Counted from the first letter of the stretch, positions 10,301-20,401 are shown. The stretch is 47,857 nucleotides of DNA from Pseudoalteromonas distincta (GCF_000814675.1 NZ_JWIG01000027.1:1-47857); one strand, 5' to 3'. The notes: generated by a model from the sequence alone, not told the origin. Translations and numbers: made by a program.

Positions 10301-11250
10301 AGCTTCGTACTATTTGGGCTGAAACAACGTATCAAATGCAAGCACGCCGTGATAACCCTGAGTGTGCTAAGCAAGAGTTTGATGCTAAATTTGATGCAAA
10401 AGATCCAGGCTTAAACGTAAAACTTAACTTTGATTTAAACGAAGATATAGCTGCACCATACATTGCAACCGGTGCTAAACCGCAAATGGCTATTTTACGT
10501 GAGCAGGGTGTTAACTCTCATTTAGAAATGGCGGCAGCGTTTAATCGCGCAGGTTTTGCAGCCGTTGATGTGCACATGAGCGACATTTTAGAGGGTCGTT
10601 TAACACTAGAGCAATTTAAGGGTTTAGTGGCCTGTGGTGGTTTCTCATACGGTGACGTACTTGGTGCGGGTGAAGGTTGGGCTAAGTCTATTTTGTTTAA
10701 CGACATGGCACGCGATCAGTTCCAAAACTTCTTCCACCGTGAAGATACTTTCAGCTTAGGTGTATGTAACGGTTGCCAAATGTTATCAACGTTAAAAGAG
10801 TTGATCCCTGGCACTGAGCATTGGCCGCGCTTTGTAACTAATAAATCAGAGCGTTTTGAAGCACGCTTTAGTTTAGTAGAAATACAAGAGAATCCGTCTG
10901 TGTTCTTTAATGGAATGGCTGGCTCGCGTATGCCTATAGCGGTTTCTCATGGTGAAGGTCATGCTGAGTTTGCAAACGATGCAGCCACTAAAGCGGCGCT
11001 TGATAGCGGCACTGTAGCGGTTAAGTTTGTAGATAACTACGGTAACCCTACAACGCAGTACCCAGCGAATCCTAATGGTTCTCCAGAAGGTATTACCGGT
11101 ATTACGTCAACTGATGGTCGTGCCACTGTAATGATGCCGCATCCAGAACGTGTATTCAGAAGCGTTGCCAACTCTTGGCACCCAGATGAGTGGCTCGAGG
11201 ATAGCCCGTGGATGCGTATGTTCCGTAACGCACGTAAAAACGTAGGTTAA
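7348..11250 (+). CDS. purL: Phosphoribosylformylglycinamidine synthase
   Basis: Fourth step of de novo purine synthesis: converts FGAR, glutamine and ATP to FGAM. It is the large single-chain proteobacterial form, 1300 residues (E. coli 1295). It has an N-terminal PurS-like part, a linker, two AIRS-synthase-like halves, and a C-terminal class I glutaminase. The glutaminase shows nucleophile C1140 in GVCNGCQ and the H1265/E1267 pair in [17 protein letters not shown] and the glycine-rich [15 protein letters not shown] mark the FGAM synthase core. No strong Shine-Dalgarno is visible; a second ATG lies four codons in. It is monocistronic, with a strong terminator downstream. Confidence 0.97.
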   Translation: MKLPMLILRGAPALSEFRVNKILARCQQSQLPVTNVYAEYAHFADLTSPLSSSEQTKLEKLLTYGPTIAEHTPAGKLVLVTPRPGTISPWASKATDIAHNCGLKQVHRVERGIAYYVEGDLNAEQLAQVTALLHDRMTEATHNELEDAAQLFRSDAPRQMSSVDILGGGREALATANVEQGFALADDEIDYLVENFTKLGRNPNDIELFMFAQANSEHCRHKIFNADWTIDGKEQPKSLFKMIKNTFELNPENVLSAYKDNAAVMKGSKAGRFFPNAQGEYAYHQEDIEILMKVETHNHPTAIAPFSGAATGSGGEIRDEGATGRGSKPKAGLVGFTVSNLRIPGYEQPWESDFGKPGRIVNALDIMTEGPLGGAAFNNEFGRPNLLGYFRTYEEKVTSHNGEEVRGYHKPIMLAGGLGNIRSDHVQKGDIPVGAKLIALGGPAMNIGLGGGAASSMASGQSNEDLDFASVQRENPEMERRCQEVIDKCWQLGDENPIAFIHDVGAGGLSNAFPELVNDGGRGGKFQLRSIPNDEPGMAPHEIWCNESQERYVLAVGVEDFDRFEAICKRERAQYAVIGEATAEPHLTVSDSHFENNPVDLPLDVLLGKAPKMHRDVTSKQVVGKALDITSINAADAAQRLMRLPTIAEKTFLITIGDRSVTGLVARDQMVGPWQVPVANCAVTAATYDTYHGEAMSLGERTPAALLNYGASARLAVAESLTNIACANIGSLENIKLSANWMAAAGHPGEDAGLYEAVKAVGEELCPALGLTIPVGKDSMSMKTTWKDEGDSQEKSVTSPLSLVITAFGRVDDVRKTVTPQLRTDKGDTSLILIDLGAGKNRMGASSLAQVYKQLGDVTPDVDSPELLKGFYNAMQALVADSKLLAYHDRSDGGLFTTVAEMAFTGHTGVTVDLAALTGSDIEALYNEELGAVIQVANADLDAVNAVFEQHGIAAISHNIGTLNSDDTIIFNRGENTVLNHTRTELRTIWAETTYQMQARRDNPECAKQEFDAKFDAKDPGLNVKLNFDLNEDIAAPYIATGAKPQMAILREQGVNSHLEMAAAFNRAGFAAVDVHMSDILEGRLTLEQFKGLVACGGFSYGDVLGAGEGWAKSILFNDMARDQFQNFFHREDTFSLGVCNGCQMLSTLKELIPGTEHWPRFVTNKSERFEARFSLVEIQENPSVFFNGMAGSRMPIAVSHGEGHAEFANDAATKAALDSGTVAVKFVDNYGNPTTQYPANPNGSPEGITGITSTDGRATVMMPHPERVFRSVANSWHPDEWLEDSPWMRMFRNARKNVG

Positions 11251-11297
11251 TTATATTTACGTTTATACAAGTTAGATTCATAATCTTACTGTAAAAT

Positions 11298-11326
11298 AAA
11301 AAAGGCTGCATTGTGCAGCCTTTTTT
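11298..11326 (+). terminator. purL terminator
   Basis: Stem AAAGGCTGCA / TGCAGCCTTT with loop TTG, followed by a T-run. The A-run on the left also makes it usable on the other strand. Confidence 0.9.
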
Positions 11327-11330
11327 GATT

Positions 11331-11491
11331 ATACCAATCTGCTTATATATGGGGTCTATTTAACGTTAAGAAAATTACGCTAGAACTAGGCAAAAGTTTT
11401 TATATCTAGTTGTTCTAAATAAAAAACTTTTAACGACGTTATAGTGCAATTTAATTCGTTAAATTGATCAAAGATTTATGCAGGTTGGTAT
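11331..11491. repeat. MITE-like inverted-end element, copy A
   Basis: 161 bp bounded by ATACCAATC at the left and GGTTGGTAT at the right, i.e. near-perfect terminal inverted repeats. No ORF is inside. The interior contains TAGTTGTTCTA, whose reverse complement TAGAACAACTA occurs in copy B (18608-18769); flanking bases also match, so the two are family members in opposite orientation. It fills most of the purL-ydbH gap, just after the purL terminator. Confidence 0.75.
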
Positions 11492-11527
11492 TAGTTTAGC
11501 TAAAAGCACAAAGCATTTAAGGATAGT

Positions 11528-13978
11528 ATGTTTAAGCGAATTGGTTTAATTGTTGGAGCTGTATTACTAAGTACCTTGCTGCTTAGTTATGTATTTCGCT
11601 TGCCGTTATTACAATGGGTTATAGCGCCTGAGCTCAAAAAAGCAGACATTACGTTAAGTTGTCTCGATTTTTCAATTACGTCTAGCTTAAATATTCATGC
11701 TGATAGAGTGTGTTTAAATTATCAAAATCAACAATTACAACTCACTGGTATTACTGCAAATACAAAGCGTGTATATATTGAAAATGCAGTGCTAACAGTT
11801 AATCCACTCCCTAAAAGTGATAATGCTAATCAGCTTGCTAAAAATCTCGATTTAGCACTTCCCTTAAATCGCCCATTAATCAATATTAAACAGCTTGTAG
11901 TAAAAAGTGATGAGCTCAATAAGCCACTTAAAATAAGCATATTAGAACCCGAACTAAATAAATTTAATGTCTCAGGTGATATAAACGCGAGTGCAATTTT
12001 GACTGCTAATAAAGTAATGGGTCAGTTTGAAATTAATGACACTTTTTTAAAGCACGTTATAAACACTAAAAATACATTAATAGCAGATTTTAACTTTAAT
12101 ACTCAGCAAGCATTTAGCTTTGATGGTATAGAACTTGAGTTAAATGGCGATATTAGCTCCCAGTTTGCTCACACGTATGAGCAGTGCAAAGTTAACGTAT
12201 TAACCACTGGTAAATTGGCGACGCGTTTTAATTTAAATAGCCAAGCGTTAATGTTTAATACCGATTTGCTTAATAACAAAATTAATTTAACACCAAGCTG
12301 TACTGAGTTAATTCCACCAAGTGAATATGCAGGCTTTATTAGCAAACAAGTTCCTTTAAATTGGCAACTTAAACTCCCTCAATCAATTCGCTTAGAGGCT
12401 AGTGAGCTCAGTGTACCTGCAATTAATTTGGTAAGCGTGGGCGATAAGCAATTTGATATTTTAATAACAGATACAACACTAAATATTACATCTCCATTTA
12501 AAGACTTACAGTCAACTTTATCAGCTCAAATAAATACACCCGATATAAATAATATTAACGTTAATGCTCAGTTATCTGGCGCTGCGATTAAAGGCGATTA
12601 CGCCGTTATGCTTGAAAATTTACCTGAGTTTGCACCTGCAACAGCGAATGGGCTTAGCCTTAGTGGTCACTTTAATATAAGTGAGTTTAAAGACTCAAAA
12701 CCAATTGGGCTTATAAATGCTAAATTAACGCTTAATAGTGTAGATGCGTTTGATATAAGTGCAGTGCAATATCAAGGTGATTTAACAGCAAAAATGGATA
12801 AACAGTTAAACGCAGAAGTAACGTTAACGCAGCAATTAAAAAGCGCAGAATATAAAGAATTTAAAGTCACAGATATAAGTAACACATTAACAGCAAATGC
12901 TAATTTAGGCGTAGGTGAGTTATTTGCGGTTCTAACAGCAAAAACGAATATAAAGGCTGTTAATAGCCCCGACATAAAACTTAATAATATAAAAATAGAG
13001 TCTACGGGCTTGCAAAGCCGTGCACTAAAAGCCACACATCACGCATTTATAAACGATGTTGAGTTAGTTATAAATCATCATGTGTCGTCGCAAGCTCATC
13101 CGTTTGAAGTCATTATTCCTGAACAAAGTACGCTGCTGTTAAATGCGTTTATTAGTCAATTTGAGCCACTTGCACAGTTAACAGAGGGCGAATTTAATGG
13201 CTATATTAGTGGCGATATAAACTTACAAAATGCACTGTTCAATATAGGGATTAGCCATACAAGTGCACTGTATAACGATTACCTTGCGAGCGATTTAAAC
13301 AGTACATTTAGCGGGGAATATAATTCAGGTAAGCTTAATGTAAAACCAACTACCTTTAATTTAAATGAATTTAGAGCAGGTGCTGTAGTTAAAGCGATTG
13401 AAGGTCAATGGCAAGTTAATAACAATACCGCGCTTATAAATGATGTAAAAGGAAGTGTGTTTGGTGGCGAGTTTTCATTAGATAGCTACACAGTAGGGAA
13501 GCCAAACCAAGTTGCTAATGTTAAGTTTGAAAACATTGATGCAAGTAAACTCGTTACACTCGACGATAAGTCGGGCATTGTATTAACGGGGCGCTTGGCG
13601 GGGTCTTTACCAGTTCACTTTGATAGTGGAAAAATTGAAATAATTGACGGTAGCTTATTTAGCCAAGGAACAGGTAATTTAAAAATTACCAATAATGCCG
13701 CGTTTGATTCAGTAATGCAGCAACAGCAAGAGTTACAACCTGTGTTAGGGCTATTAACTAATTTAGATATTCAAAAACTTAATAGCAGTGTGGCACTAAA
13801 AAATGATGGTTGGTTAAAACTAGGTGTTAATTTGCAAGGCTATAATAAAGCAGAGCAGCAGCAGGTTAACTTTAATTATAACCACGAAGAAAACGTATTT
13901 ACACTTTTACGCGCACTGCGTTTAAGTGACGAAATTACACAAAAAGTTGAGCAACAATACTCACAAAAAGGAAACTAA
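11528..13978 (+). CDS. ydbH: AsmA-like intermembrane lipid transport protein YdbH
   Basis: 816 residues (E. coli YdbH about 880). One N-terminal membrane anchor (about 7-25) is followed by a long beta-rich periplasmic domain with many short repeats rich in Asn, Leu and Thr, ending in the conserved YdbH domain (GSLFSQGTGNLKI near 715). In E. coli YdbH is one of three partly redundant AsmA-like proteins, with TamB and YhdP, that bridge the periplasm and help move phospholipid to the outer membrane; it works with YnbE. AAGGA precedes the ATG. It leads a three-gene operon, 2 bp before ynbE. Confidence 0.88.
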   Translation: MFKRIGLIVGAVLLSTLLLSYVFRLPLLQWVIAPELKKADITLSCLDFSITSSLNIHADRVCLNYQNQQLQLTGITANTKRVYIENAVLTVNPLPKSDNANQLAKNLDLALPLNRPLINIKQLVVKSDELNKPLKISILEPELNKFNVSGDINASAILTANKVMGQFEINDTFLKHVINTKNTLIADFNFNTQQAFSFDGIELELNGDISSQFAHTYEQCKVNVLTTGKLATRFNLNSQALMFNTDLLNNKINLTPSCTELIPPSEYAGFISKQVPLNWQLKLPQSIRLEASELSVPAINLVSVGDKQFDILITDTTLNITSPFKDLQSTLSAQINTPDINNINVNAQLSGAAIKGDYAVMLENLPEFAPATANGLSLSGHFNISEFKDSKPIGLINAKLTLNSVDAFDISAVQYQGDLTAKMDKQLNAEVTLTQQLKSAEYKEFKVTDISNTLTANANLGVGELFAVLTAKTNIKAVNSPDIKLNNIKIESTGLQSRALKATHHAFINDVELVINHHVSSQAHPFEVIIPEQSTLLLNAFISQFEPLAQLTEGEFNGYISGDINLQNALFNIGISHTSALYNDYLASDLNSTFSGEYNSGKLNVKPTTFNLNEFRAGAVVKAIEGQWQVNNNTALINDVKGSVFGGEFSLDSYTVGKPNQVANVKFENIDASKLVTLDDKSGIVLTGRLAGSLPVHFDSGKIEIIDGSLFSQGTGNLKITNNAAFDSVMQQQQELQPVLGLLTNLDIQKLNSSVALKNDGWLKLGVNLQGYNKAEQQQVNFNYNHEENVFTLLRALRLSDEITQKVEQQYSQKGN

Positions 13979-13980
13979 TA

Positions 13981-14178
13981 ATGAGACAGTCGTTATTGAT
14001 AAAAGTACTGCTCGCGCTGGGTGCTATTAGTGCATTAAGTGCCTGCACGCATCGTGTTGAGGTGTCTGCTAAAGAGCCCATTACTATTAATTTAAATGTG
14101 AAGGTCGATCACGAAATTCGCGTAAAAGTAGATAAAGAACTCGACAATTTATTTAGTGACGACAGTGAGTTATTTTAA
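13981..14178 (+). CDS. ynbE: YnbE-like outer-membrane lipoprotein
   Basis: 65 residues with a lipoprotein signal ending in LSAC (C22), then a short beta-prone segment (ITINLNVKVDHEIRVKVDKEL). Size and neighbours match E. coli YnbE, the outer-membrane partner that YdbH contacts to form the transport bridge. AAGGA lies before the ATG. It is 2 bp after ydbH and 11 bp before ydbL. Confidence 0.85.
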   Translation: MRQSLLIKVLLALGAISALSACTHRVEVSAKEPITINLNVKVDHEIRVKVDKELDNLFSDDSELF

Positions 14179-14189
14179 GGAGCTAGAAC

Positions 14190-14519
14190 ATGAATACGAA
14201 GAAAAAATTAAACATTATTACGTTAGTTAGTGCAGTATGTATGTCGTTCTCTGCTTGGGCTATTAGCCTTGATGACGCTAAAAACCAAGGTTTAGTAGGT
14301 GAAGATAGCTCTGGTTATTTAGGACTTGTTGTACAAAACGCAGAGGCAAAAGCCGTTGTTGATGACATAAATGCAAAGCGTAAAGCGCAGTACTTAAAGC
14401 TCGCTAAAAAGAATAACTTGTCACTTTCACAAGTAGAAGCACTTGCTGCCGCTAAAACAATTGAAAAAACCCAAAGTGGTCATTACGTTGAAGTCAATGG
14501 TAACTGGGTTAAAAAATAA
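14190..14519 (+). CDS. ydbL: YdbL-like periplasmic protein (DUF1318)
   Basis: 109 residues with a signal peptide cleaved around CMSFSAWA-ISLDDAK. It keeps the family features: DAKNQGLVGE near the mature start and the NAKRKAQYLKLAKKN segment in the middle. In E. coli YdbL modulates the YdbH-YnbE bridge. A strong AAGGAG site precedes the ATG. Last gene of the ydbH operon, followed by a terminator. Confidence 0.87.
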   Translation: MNTKKKLNIITLVSAVCMSFSAWAISLDDAKNQGLVGEDSSGYLGLVVQNAEAKAVVDDINAKRKAQYLKLAKKNNLSLSQVEALAAAKTIEKTQSGHYVEVNGNWVKK

Positions 14520-14556
14520 GCGTTTGTTATTGTCTTGTTTTGCACAAACCAAAATA

Positions 14557-14586
14557 AAACCGAGCATTTAAGCGCTCGGTTTTTTA
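14557..14586. terminator. Bidirectional terminator, ydbL and the waaA/DUF1415 pair
   Basis: Stem AACCGAGC / GCTCGGTT with A-run left and T-run right, so it works on both strands. The stop codon of the convergent DUF1415 gene (14568-14570) lies in the loop, so half of the hairpin is that gene's immediate 3' end. Confidence 0.88.
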
Positions 14587-15116
14587 CAGCCTTCAAGTAA
14601 CTGCTGCCAAAAATCAATCCCCTTACGCCTTGCTAGATTTATATTATGCTCAGGAATAGATTCAGGCTCGTTATAACTATCAAGTGCTTCGCTCATACTT
14701 GCTTCGCGGATTAAATGCAATGTAGGAAAGGGCGCTCTATTTGTGTAGTTTGCGGCATCGGTTTCATCACTATCAGCAAATACGTAGTCAGGATGAAAAT
14801 TAGCGAGTTGATACTTACCTTCAAAGCCCTGCGCGACTAAAAGTGCATTAGCCAAATCGACCAAGTCTAAAAAGTCTTCAAAGTCACTAAAGCCATTGTC
14901 AAACATGATAAGGGTTGTTTCGCGCTCTGGTTCACGGTCAAGCTCAACACATTGCTCAAGCATATCCATTACAGCATCATCCATACTCATTGCTGAGCTT
15001 ACTATGTAATGAATACAGTTATTTTCTACTTCTTTTCGAGCAAACGGGCAAAAGTTATATTTAACAATAACAGATGACACCCATTCACGGGTTTGGCTTA
15101 TAGCTATGTTGGTCAC
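14568..15116 (-). CDS. DUF1415 family protein
   Basis: 182-residue soluble protein of the proteobacterial DUF1415 family, function unknown. Family landmarks seen: the N-terminal WVSSVIVKYNFCPFARKEV, and ANFHPDYVFADSD and APFPTLHLIREAS in the middle. The first motif holds a conserved Cys and basic residues. The start is GTG, which overlaps the waaA stop by four bases (GTGA), so translation is probably coupled to waaA. No enzyme activity can be assigned. Confidence 0.85.
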   Translation of the reverse strand: MTNIAISQTREWVSSVIVKYNFCPFARKEVENNCIHYIVSSAMSMDDAVMDMLEQCVELDREPERETTLIMFDNGFSDFEDFLDLVDLANALLVAQGFEGKYQLANFHPDYVFADSDETDAANYTNRAPFPTLHLIREASMSEALDSYNEPESIPEHNINLARRKGIDFWQQLLEGCKKPSA

Positions 15117-16396
15117 GGTTTTGGCTCTAAATATTGATTAATAATGTTAAGTGTTTTTTGTATAGCACCTTGGTTTTTAGTTACGCATTGCGCAGCTTTA
15201 ATACCTAAGGTTTGGCACGCTTTTGTGTTTTGGCTAAACGTTATAAGCTGCTTTGCGAGTTCGTCGTTACTATCAACCACTACAGCACCTTTGAGCTTTG
15301 TTAGCTCGGGATAAACATGGTCAAAATTGTATGTGTGTGGACCTGTTATTACACCTACCGAAAACGCTGCTGATTCCAGTGGGTTATGCCCACCTCTGCG
15401 AATTAAGCTGCCACCAATAAAGCTCACATTTGCAGCGCCATATAAATACTGTAATTCACCAAGCGTATCAGCAAGAAGTACTTGCTCATTATTATAGTTA
15501 TTTTGGCTACGACGGCTAAAGCTAAGTGGGCTTTGCGTTAAAAGCTCTGCCACTTTGTCAAATTGCTCTGGATGGCGCGGGGCAATTATAAGTAATGCGT
15601 TCGGTTGTTTTTTTAGTAACTCTTGATGGGCTGAAAGTACCAGCTCATGCTCAACAGGATGTGTTGAGCCTGCCACCCACACAAAGCGTTCATTATTACT
15701 ATAAAGCTGTTTAAGGTTGAGTACTTTAGCTAGTTGCTCTTCACTTGGTGTTATATCAAATTTTATTGAGCCTGTTACATGGCTTTTTGAAGTCTCAAGA
15801 CCAAGCTCTATAAAACGTTTAGCATCTGTTTTATTGTGACTCGCAAGTACTGTAATTGAGCGCATAATAATATGCGTTAATTTAGCGACCTTTTGATAGC
15901 CCTGCTGCGACTTTTCAGAGAGTCTTGCATTGATGACAAGTACTGGTATGTTTTTTTTGTGGCTTATCGCCATTAAATTTGGCCATAGCTCAGTTTCTAA
16001 GATACATAATGCTTGTGGCTTTATACGCTTTAAAAATCGAGCCGTCGCAAACGGAAAATCGATTGGTAAATAGCTACACGCTACAGTTTTTTTAAACTGG
16101 CTAAGTATTTGCTCTCTGCCTGTTGGAGTATTACAGGTTATAAGTATATTTAAGTTTGGATGCGCTTTTTGCAAAGCTTTAATAAGTGGCGTTGCGGCAA
16201 GTACCTCACCAACAGAAGCACAATGAAAAACTAAAGGTTTAGTTTTAACCGTAAATAAAGACTTACTGACAAACCCAAAGCGCTCTTTAAAGTGTGCACG
16301 ATAGCCTTGGTTTTTTTTACCTCGTAAAATATAGAGATAAAATACAATCAGTGGGCTAATAATAATTAATGCGAATGAGTAAAAAATGCGTGCCAT
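15113..16396 (-). CDS. waaA: 3-deoxy-D-manno-octulosonic acid (Kdo) transferase
   Basis: GT30 enzyme that adds Kdo from CMP-Kdo to lipid IVA at the cytoplasmic face of the inner membrane. 427 residues. N-terminal anchor at about 5-24. The presumed catalytic base E64 is in SVGEV. The C-terminal half has GT-B features, including GGSLIRRGGHNPLE and TGPHTYNF. Some family members add two Kdo and some one; the nearby Kdo-kinase-like gene (22758-23486) hints at one, but sequence alone does not settle it. Divergent from gmhA-hldE. Confidence 0.94.
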   Translation of the reverse strand: MARIFYSFALIIISPLIVFYLYILRGKKNQGYRAHFKERFGFVSKSLFTVKTKPLVFHCASVGEVLAATPLIKALQKAHPNLNILITCNTPTGREQILSQFKKTVACSYLPIDFPFATARFLKRIKPQALCILETELWPNLMAISHKKNIPVLVINARLSEKSQQGYQKVAKLTHIIMRSITVLASHNKTDAKRFIELGLETSKSHVTGSIKFDITPSEEQLAKVLNLKQLYSNNERFVWVAGSTHPVEHELVLSAHQELLKKQPNALLIIAPRHPEQFDKVAELLTQSPLSFSRRSQNNYNNEQVLLADTLGELQYLYGAANVSFIGGSLIRRGGHNPLESAAFSVGVITGPHTYNFDHVYPELTKLKGAVVVDSNDELAKQLITFSQNTKACQTLGIKAAQCVTKNQGAIQKTLNIINQYLEPKP

Positions 16397-16578
16397 ACTG
16401 ATCTTTCTTAAAGGGAAGTGGCGTTAGTTTACCGTGAAATAGCCGTTTTCTAAACAGACTCGTTATAAAATATGGTCTGGGTTCAGTTATAACCCGATAA
16501 AATACACACAATTAAATAAAATTATGGAATAATGAATTTAATTTTTCCTGCCATTTCAGTTCCAAGAGGAATTTTTTC

Positions 16579-17169
16579 ATGTCAATTATCGATTCAGTGG
16601 CAACTAGCTACGTTGAAACATTAAACCGTCATCAGGCATTATTTGAAACGATGGAGGCTTATCATCAAGAATCTATGCAATTGTTAGAAGCATGCCATAG
16701 TGCATTACAAGCTGGTGGCAAGATTGTTTGGTTTGGTAACGGTGGTAGTGCAGCAGATGCACAGCATTTAGCAGCAGAATTTGTAGTGCGTTATAAATTA
16801 GAACGTGGTCCGCTTGCTTCAATGGCATTGACTACCGACACCTCTATTTTAACAGCGCACAGCAACGATTATCACTTTGATACGGTGTTTGAACGCCAAG
16901 TTCAAGCGTTATGTAAGCCAGAAGATTTAGTAATTGGTTTAACCACATCAGGTACTAGTAACAATATTAATTTAGCATTGGAAGCTGCAAATAAACTAGG
17001 CGCTTTTACTGTGGCATTAACTGGACGTGATGGCGGCAAAGTAAAAGATATTGCTAAGTTACCTATTATTATAAAAAATGACGAAACAGCACGTATTCAA
17101 GAAGCTCACATGTTTATAGGTCACTGGTTATGTGAAGCCATGGATATGGTTGTTGCGGAGCAGCAGTAA
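16579..17169 (+). CDS. gmhA: Sedoheptulose-7-phosphate isomerase
   Basis: First step of ADP-heptose synthesis: sedoheptulose 7-P to D-glycero-D-manno-heptose 7-P. SIS-domain protein, 196 residues (E. coli 192). Landmarks are [12 protein letters not shown] at 52-63, H63 and E67 (matching the E. coli catalytic E65), TTSGTSNN, and H182 (matching H180). AGAGGA lies upstream of the ATG. The stop and the hldE start share one base (TAATG), so the two are coupled. Confidence 0.95.
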   Translation: MSIIDSVATSYVETLNRHQALFETMEAYHQESMQLLEACHSALQAGGKIVWFGNGGSAADAQHLAAEFVVRYKLERGPLASMALTTDTSILTAHSNDYHFDTVFERQVQALCKPEDLVIGLTTSGTSNNINLALEAANKLGAFTVALTGRDGGKVKDIAKLPIIIKNDETARIQEAHMFIGHWLCEAMDMVVAEQQ

Positions 17170-18608
17170 TGGATTTATCGTTATTAAAAAACTTATCAGC
17201 GGCACGAATATTAGTTGTTGGCGATGTAATGCTAGACCGCTATTGGTATGGTGATACAGGTCGCATTTCGCCAGAAGCGCCAGTACCGGTTGTTAAAGTA
17301 AGTAAATTTGAAGACAAAGCGGGCGGCGCAGCTAACGTTGCAAAAAATATAGCGCGGTTAGATGCAAAAGTTGGCTTATTGGGCTTAATTGGTGAGGACG
17401 AAAGCGGGCAGATTTTAGAGACCATCCTAAAAGGTGAAAAAATAAGTTCACAATTGGTCAGTGTATGTGATTTACCAACTATTTCAAAAATGCGTGTTAT
17501 TAGTCGCCACCAACAATTGGTTCGACTTGATTTAGAAGAAATGTTTACTGAGCAACATAGCCAGCTTTTATTAAACCGCTTAGAGCTTGTACTTGATGAA
17601 TACGACTTTATAGTGTTTTCTGATTACAGCAAAGGATCTTTGAGTTTAATTAAAGAAATGGTAAGCCTTGCTAAGGGCGCCGGAAAAACGGTTTTAATCG
17701 ACCCTAAATCGCCAGATTTACATTTATATGAAGGTGCTGATTACATTACACCTAACTTACATGAGTTTAAGTTAGCGGGTGGTCAAACCGATTCAGAAGC
17801 AGCTTTAGCAGCAAGTGCGCGTGATTTAATAAGCAAAAATGGCATTAAAGCTATGTTACTTACGCGTTCTGAGCAAGGTATGTCGCTTATTAGTGCAGAT
17901 GAAAAGTTTGATTTTGCAGCGCAAGAGCTTGAAGTAAGCGATGTAACCGGGGCTGGTGATACGGTTATAGCTACACTCGCGGTTATGCTTGGCGCGGGCA
18001 TGGAACCAAAAGATGCTGTCGAAATTGCTAATTTAGCCGCAGGCATCGTTGTGAGTAAGTTTGGGGCTGCAACTGTCTCGCCAGAAGAGCTAAGCCGCAA
18101 GCTTGGTCAGTATTTACATACTACGGGTGAGCATTACCAAACACCATTTGATGATGTACTTCAGCATATTGAATTTGCAAAACAAAACGGCGAAACCATT
18201 GTATTCACTAATGGCTGTTTTGATATTTTACATGCTGGGCATGTACGTTATTTAGCGCAAGCTAAAGCACGAGGCGATAGACTCGTTGTTGGATTAAATA
18301 ATGATGAATCAATTACGCGTTTAAAAGGGGCAGAACGTCCTATTAATCCGCTAGATGAGCGTGCGATGGTACTTAGCGCACTTTCATCTGTTGATTGGGT
18401 TATTCCGTTTGGCAGTCTAGATGAAAACGATACTCCCGCTAAATTAATTGAGCAGATAAGCCCTGATATTTTAGTTAAGGGTGGCGACTACACCGTAGAG
18501 CAAATAGCAGGTGCTGAGCATGTACTTCGTCATGGTGGAAAAGTTGAAGTGCTTGAATTTTTAGATGGATGCTCGACATCAAAAGTAATTAGCAAAATTA
18601 AACAGTAA
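17169..18608 (+). CDS. hldE: Bifunctional heptose 7-P kinase / heptose 1-P adenylyltransferase
   Basis: Two domains in one chain of 479 residues (E. coli 477). Residues 1-~320 form a PfkB-type kinase that makes heptose 1,7-bisphosphate, with TGAGD at 260-264 (D264 catalytic). Residues ~345-479 form a cytidylyltransferase-like domain that makes ADP-D-beta-D-heptose after GmhB removes the 7-phosphate, with the nucleotidyl motif H355-A-G-H358 in [12 protein letters not shown]. The final epimerase (hldD) is not in the window. Confidence 0.96.
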   Translation: MDLSLLKNLSAARILVVGDVMLDRYWYGDTGRISPEAPVPVVKVSKFEDKAGGAANVAKNIARLDAKVGLLGLIGEDESGQILETILKGEKISSQLVSVCDLPTISKMRVISRHQQLVRLDLEEMFTEQHSQLLLNRLELVLDEYDFIVFSDYSKGSLSLIKEMVSLAKGAGKTVLIDPKSPDLHLYEGADYITPNLHEFKLAGGQTDSEAALAASARDLISKNGIKAMLLTRSEQGMSLISADEKFDFAAQELEVSDVTGAGDTVIATLAVMLGAGMEPKDAVEIANLAAGIVVSKFGAATVSPEELSRKLGQYLHTTGEHYQTPFDDVLQHIEFAKQNGETIVFTNGCFDILHAGHVRYLAQAKARGDRLVVGLNNDESITRLKGAERPINPLDERAMVLSALSSVDWVIPFGSLDENDTPAKLIEQISPDILVKGGDYTVEQIAGAEHVLRHGGKVEVLEFLDGCSTSKVISKIKQ

Positions 18609-18769
18609 TACCAATTTTATTAAAAACATGCTCATTCTAGCGTATTAAATAACTCACTAACTGCGTTAAAAATTATTTATATAGAACAACTATGTATCAT
18701 AATTTCAGCCTTATTATTGAGCTATTTTCTTATCGCTGTAATAGAACACTAATTTAATGCAATTGGTAT
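18608..18769. repeat. MITE-like inverted-end element, copy B
   Basis: 162 bp with ATACCAAT at the left and ATTGGTAT at the right, an exact 8-bp terminal inverted repeat. It starts on the last base of the hldE stop codon. The core CGTTAAAA...TAGAACAACTA matches the reverse complement of copy A at 11331-11491. No ORF. Size and ends fit a non-autonomous, palindromic intergenic element. Confidence 0.75.
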
Positions 18770-18797
18770 AATTACTGATTTAAGTTACTAAAAATAC

Positions 18798-18836
18798 AAA
18801 AAAGGGATGAAAACAGTGTTTTCATCCCTTTTTATT
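18798..18836. terminator. Bidirectional terminator between hldE and the Wzi-like gene
   Basis: Long perfect stem AAAAGGGATGAAAAC / GTTTTCATCCCTTTT with loop AGT and A/T runs on both sides. Serves the two convergent genes. Confidence 0.92.
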
Positions 18837-18853
18837 TTTAATAAAGTAACTTA

Positions 18854-20401
18854 CTAAAAATTTAATTCATACTTGGCAAATGCTGATGTATCGTTTTCAG
18901 CGCCGTCATTGTTAGATGCAAAAGCACCTAAAGTGACTCGCCCTCCCATCGAAAGCACTCTATAACGAAGCTCTAATTGCTTACTATTAAAGCCTGTTTT
19001 AGTAATAGTGTTACCTAAGTCTGGATTGTTTCCATAGCGGTCAGTATTATCACTGTTATAATCAACACTCCGTAGTTTCACTTGCCAATCATCGCCGTTA
19101 GAAAGCTGACCTAAAATCGTGAACACTAACGATTGCGTATCGTTATCAAAGGTTGAGCCAATATTGCGACCGTGGTAGCGATATCCTGATTTGTAGTCTA
19201 TGTGCTCGTAGTAACAGTTTTGACGAGTTAAAAGCTCAGTGCATGTGACACCTGTGTCAATATACTCTGCGTTGATTAAAATGTTTAGATCATATAGGCG
19301 TTGGTTTGTTTGAATACCAAAAAGGTATGCTCTGTCGGAGGGCTTAAATTGAGAGCTTGCGTCTTCGCCTATTGTGCTGCCGTAAATAGCATAGGGCTGG
19401 TTAAATAAAGTACCTGACCAGCGAATATCAATCCCCGCTAACTGATTACCTATTTTTGACTCAAATTGACTGTCACAGCTGTCATTTCCATTAGTGCAAG
19501 TTGTTTGGCCAGTTATAACATCAATAAAATCACCTGCAGAACCCGGTTGTCCGTCACCAGCCCACTGTGCAGACCAACTAAGTGCAATTTCTAGCTGCTG
19601 TATAGGGCGAAAATTAACACGAGTACTCCAAAGTAAAGCATCAGGAATTACACGTGTAGATTCAAGTTTAGCCATTTGTGCGGTAAAGCCCCATTGACCA
19701 ATCCAGCTTAACCATGGTGTTTCAAAAGCAGTACTTTTTTCTCTAGTTACACTTAGTGCAGGTAAAGGTTTCGCATTACCAGACATAATTAAGCTGTTAT
19801 CAACACCAGGTCCCCAAAATTGTTCAACAGCACCGGCTCTAAAAATCCAGTTACCTAAACGGTAAGCTAAGTAACTATCGTCAAGTGAGGTATCGTTACA
19901 ATCGGTTAAAGCTTGCTCATCGGTAGCTATATCGTCAGTCGTTTTTCCATCAACTAAACATTTTTTACCATCTTTTCTATAATTTACGGCTACTTTAGCT
20001 GCAAAGTTATCGCCTAAATAAGCGTAAGCTGCTGAGAGCTCTGTTTCTTGAGTATTTGTTGCACCAAAGCTTGTTGCTATGATTGGATCTGTGGCTGCAA
20101 AAGCTGATAATTGAAGACTATGCGAGCTACTATTTTCTGATTTATATCGATGTTTTACGCGAAGTAAAGCATCTTGCAAGCTTGGAGATAATTGCTCCAG
20201 CGGCATGCTTTGCACATCACTTATAAAACTTTTCCACATAAGCGGATAGGTAGTTACAGGAGCTAAAATAACACCGGCATCAGCTAATTGTTGAATATCA
20301 GCTCTTAGACCGTAATCATCGGGTTTTACCCATGGCTCAGCATTAACTGACGCGCTCATAGCGCAAAAAAGAGTAGAAAGTAGAAAAATTCTGTTTCGCA
20401 A
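18854..20401 (-). CDS. Capsule assembly Wzi-like outer-membrane protein
   Basis: 515 residues. A signal peptide ends at about NAEPW, followed by the helical Wzi-type N-region (DDYGLRADIQQLADAGVI) and a long alternating beta-barrel pattern ending in an aromatic C-terminus, YELNF. Conserved family stretches include EQFWGPG. Two Cys-containing extracellular-type loops may form disulfides. Wzi helps anchor capsular polysaccharide in E. coli; no other capsule-export genes are here, so its ligand is unknown. The start is TTG, supported by AAGGAT 7 nt upstream. Confidence 0.87.
   Translation of the reverse strand: MRNRIFLLSTLFCAMSASVNAEPWVKPDDYGLRADIQQLADAGVILAPVTTYPLMWKSFISDVQSMPLEQLSPSLQDALLRVKHRYKSENSSSHSLQLSAFAATDPIIATSFGATNTQETELSAAYAYLGDNFAAKVAVNYRKDGKKCLVDGKTTDDIATDEQALTDCNDTSLDDSYLAYRLGNWIFRAGAVEQFWGPGVDNSLIMSGNAKPLPALSVTREKSTAFETPWLSWIGQWGFTAQMAKLESTRVIPDALLWSTRVNFRPIQQLEIALSWSAQWAGDGQPGSAGDFIDVITGQTTCTNGNDSCDSQFESKIGNQLAGIDIRWSGTLFNQPYAIYGSTIGEDASSQFKPSDRAYLFGIQTNQRLYDLNILINAEYIDTGVTCTELLTRQNCYYEHIDYKSGYRYHGRNIGSTFDNDTQSLVFTILGQLSNGDDWQVKLRSVDYNSDNTDRYGNNPDLGNTITKTGFNSKQLELRYRVLSMGGRVTLGAFASNNDGAENDTSAFAKYELNF

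Noticed and set aside
10168..10414. ORFs on both strands inside purL
   Set aside because: Shadow frames of the conserved purL coding sequence, without ribosome sites or recognisable protein.
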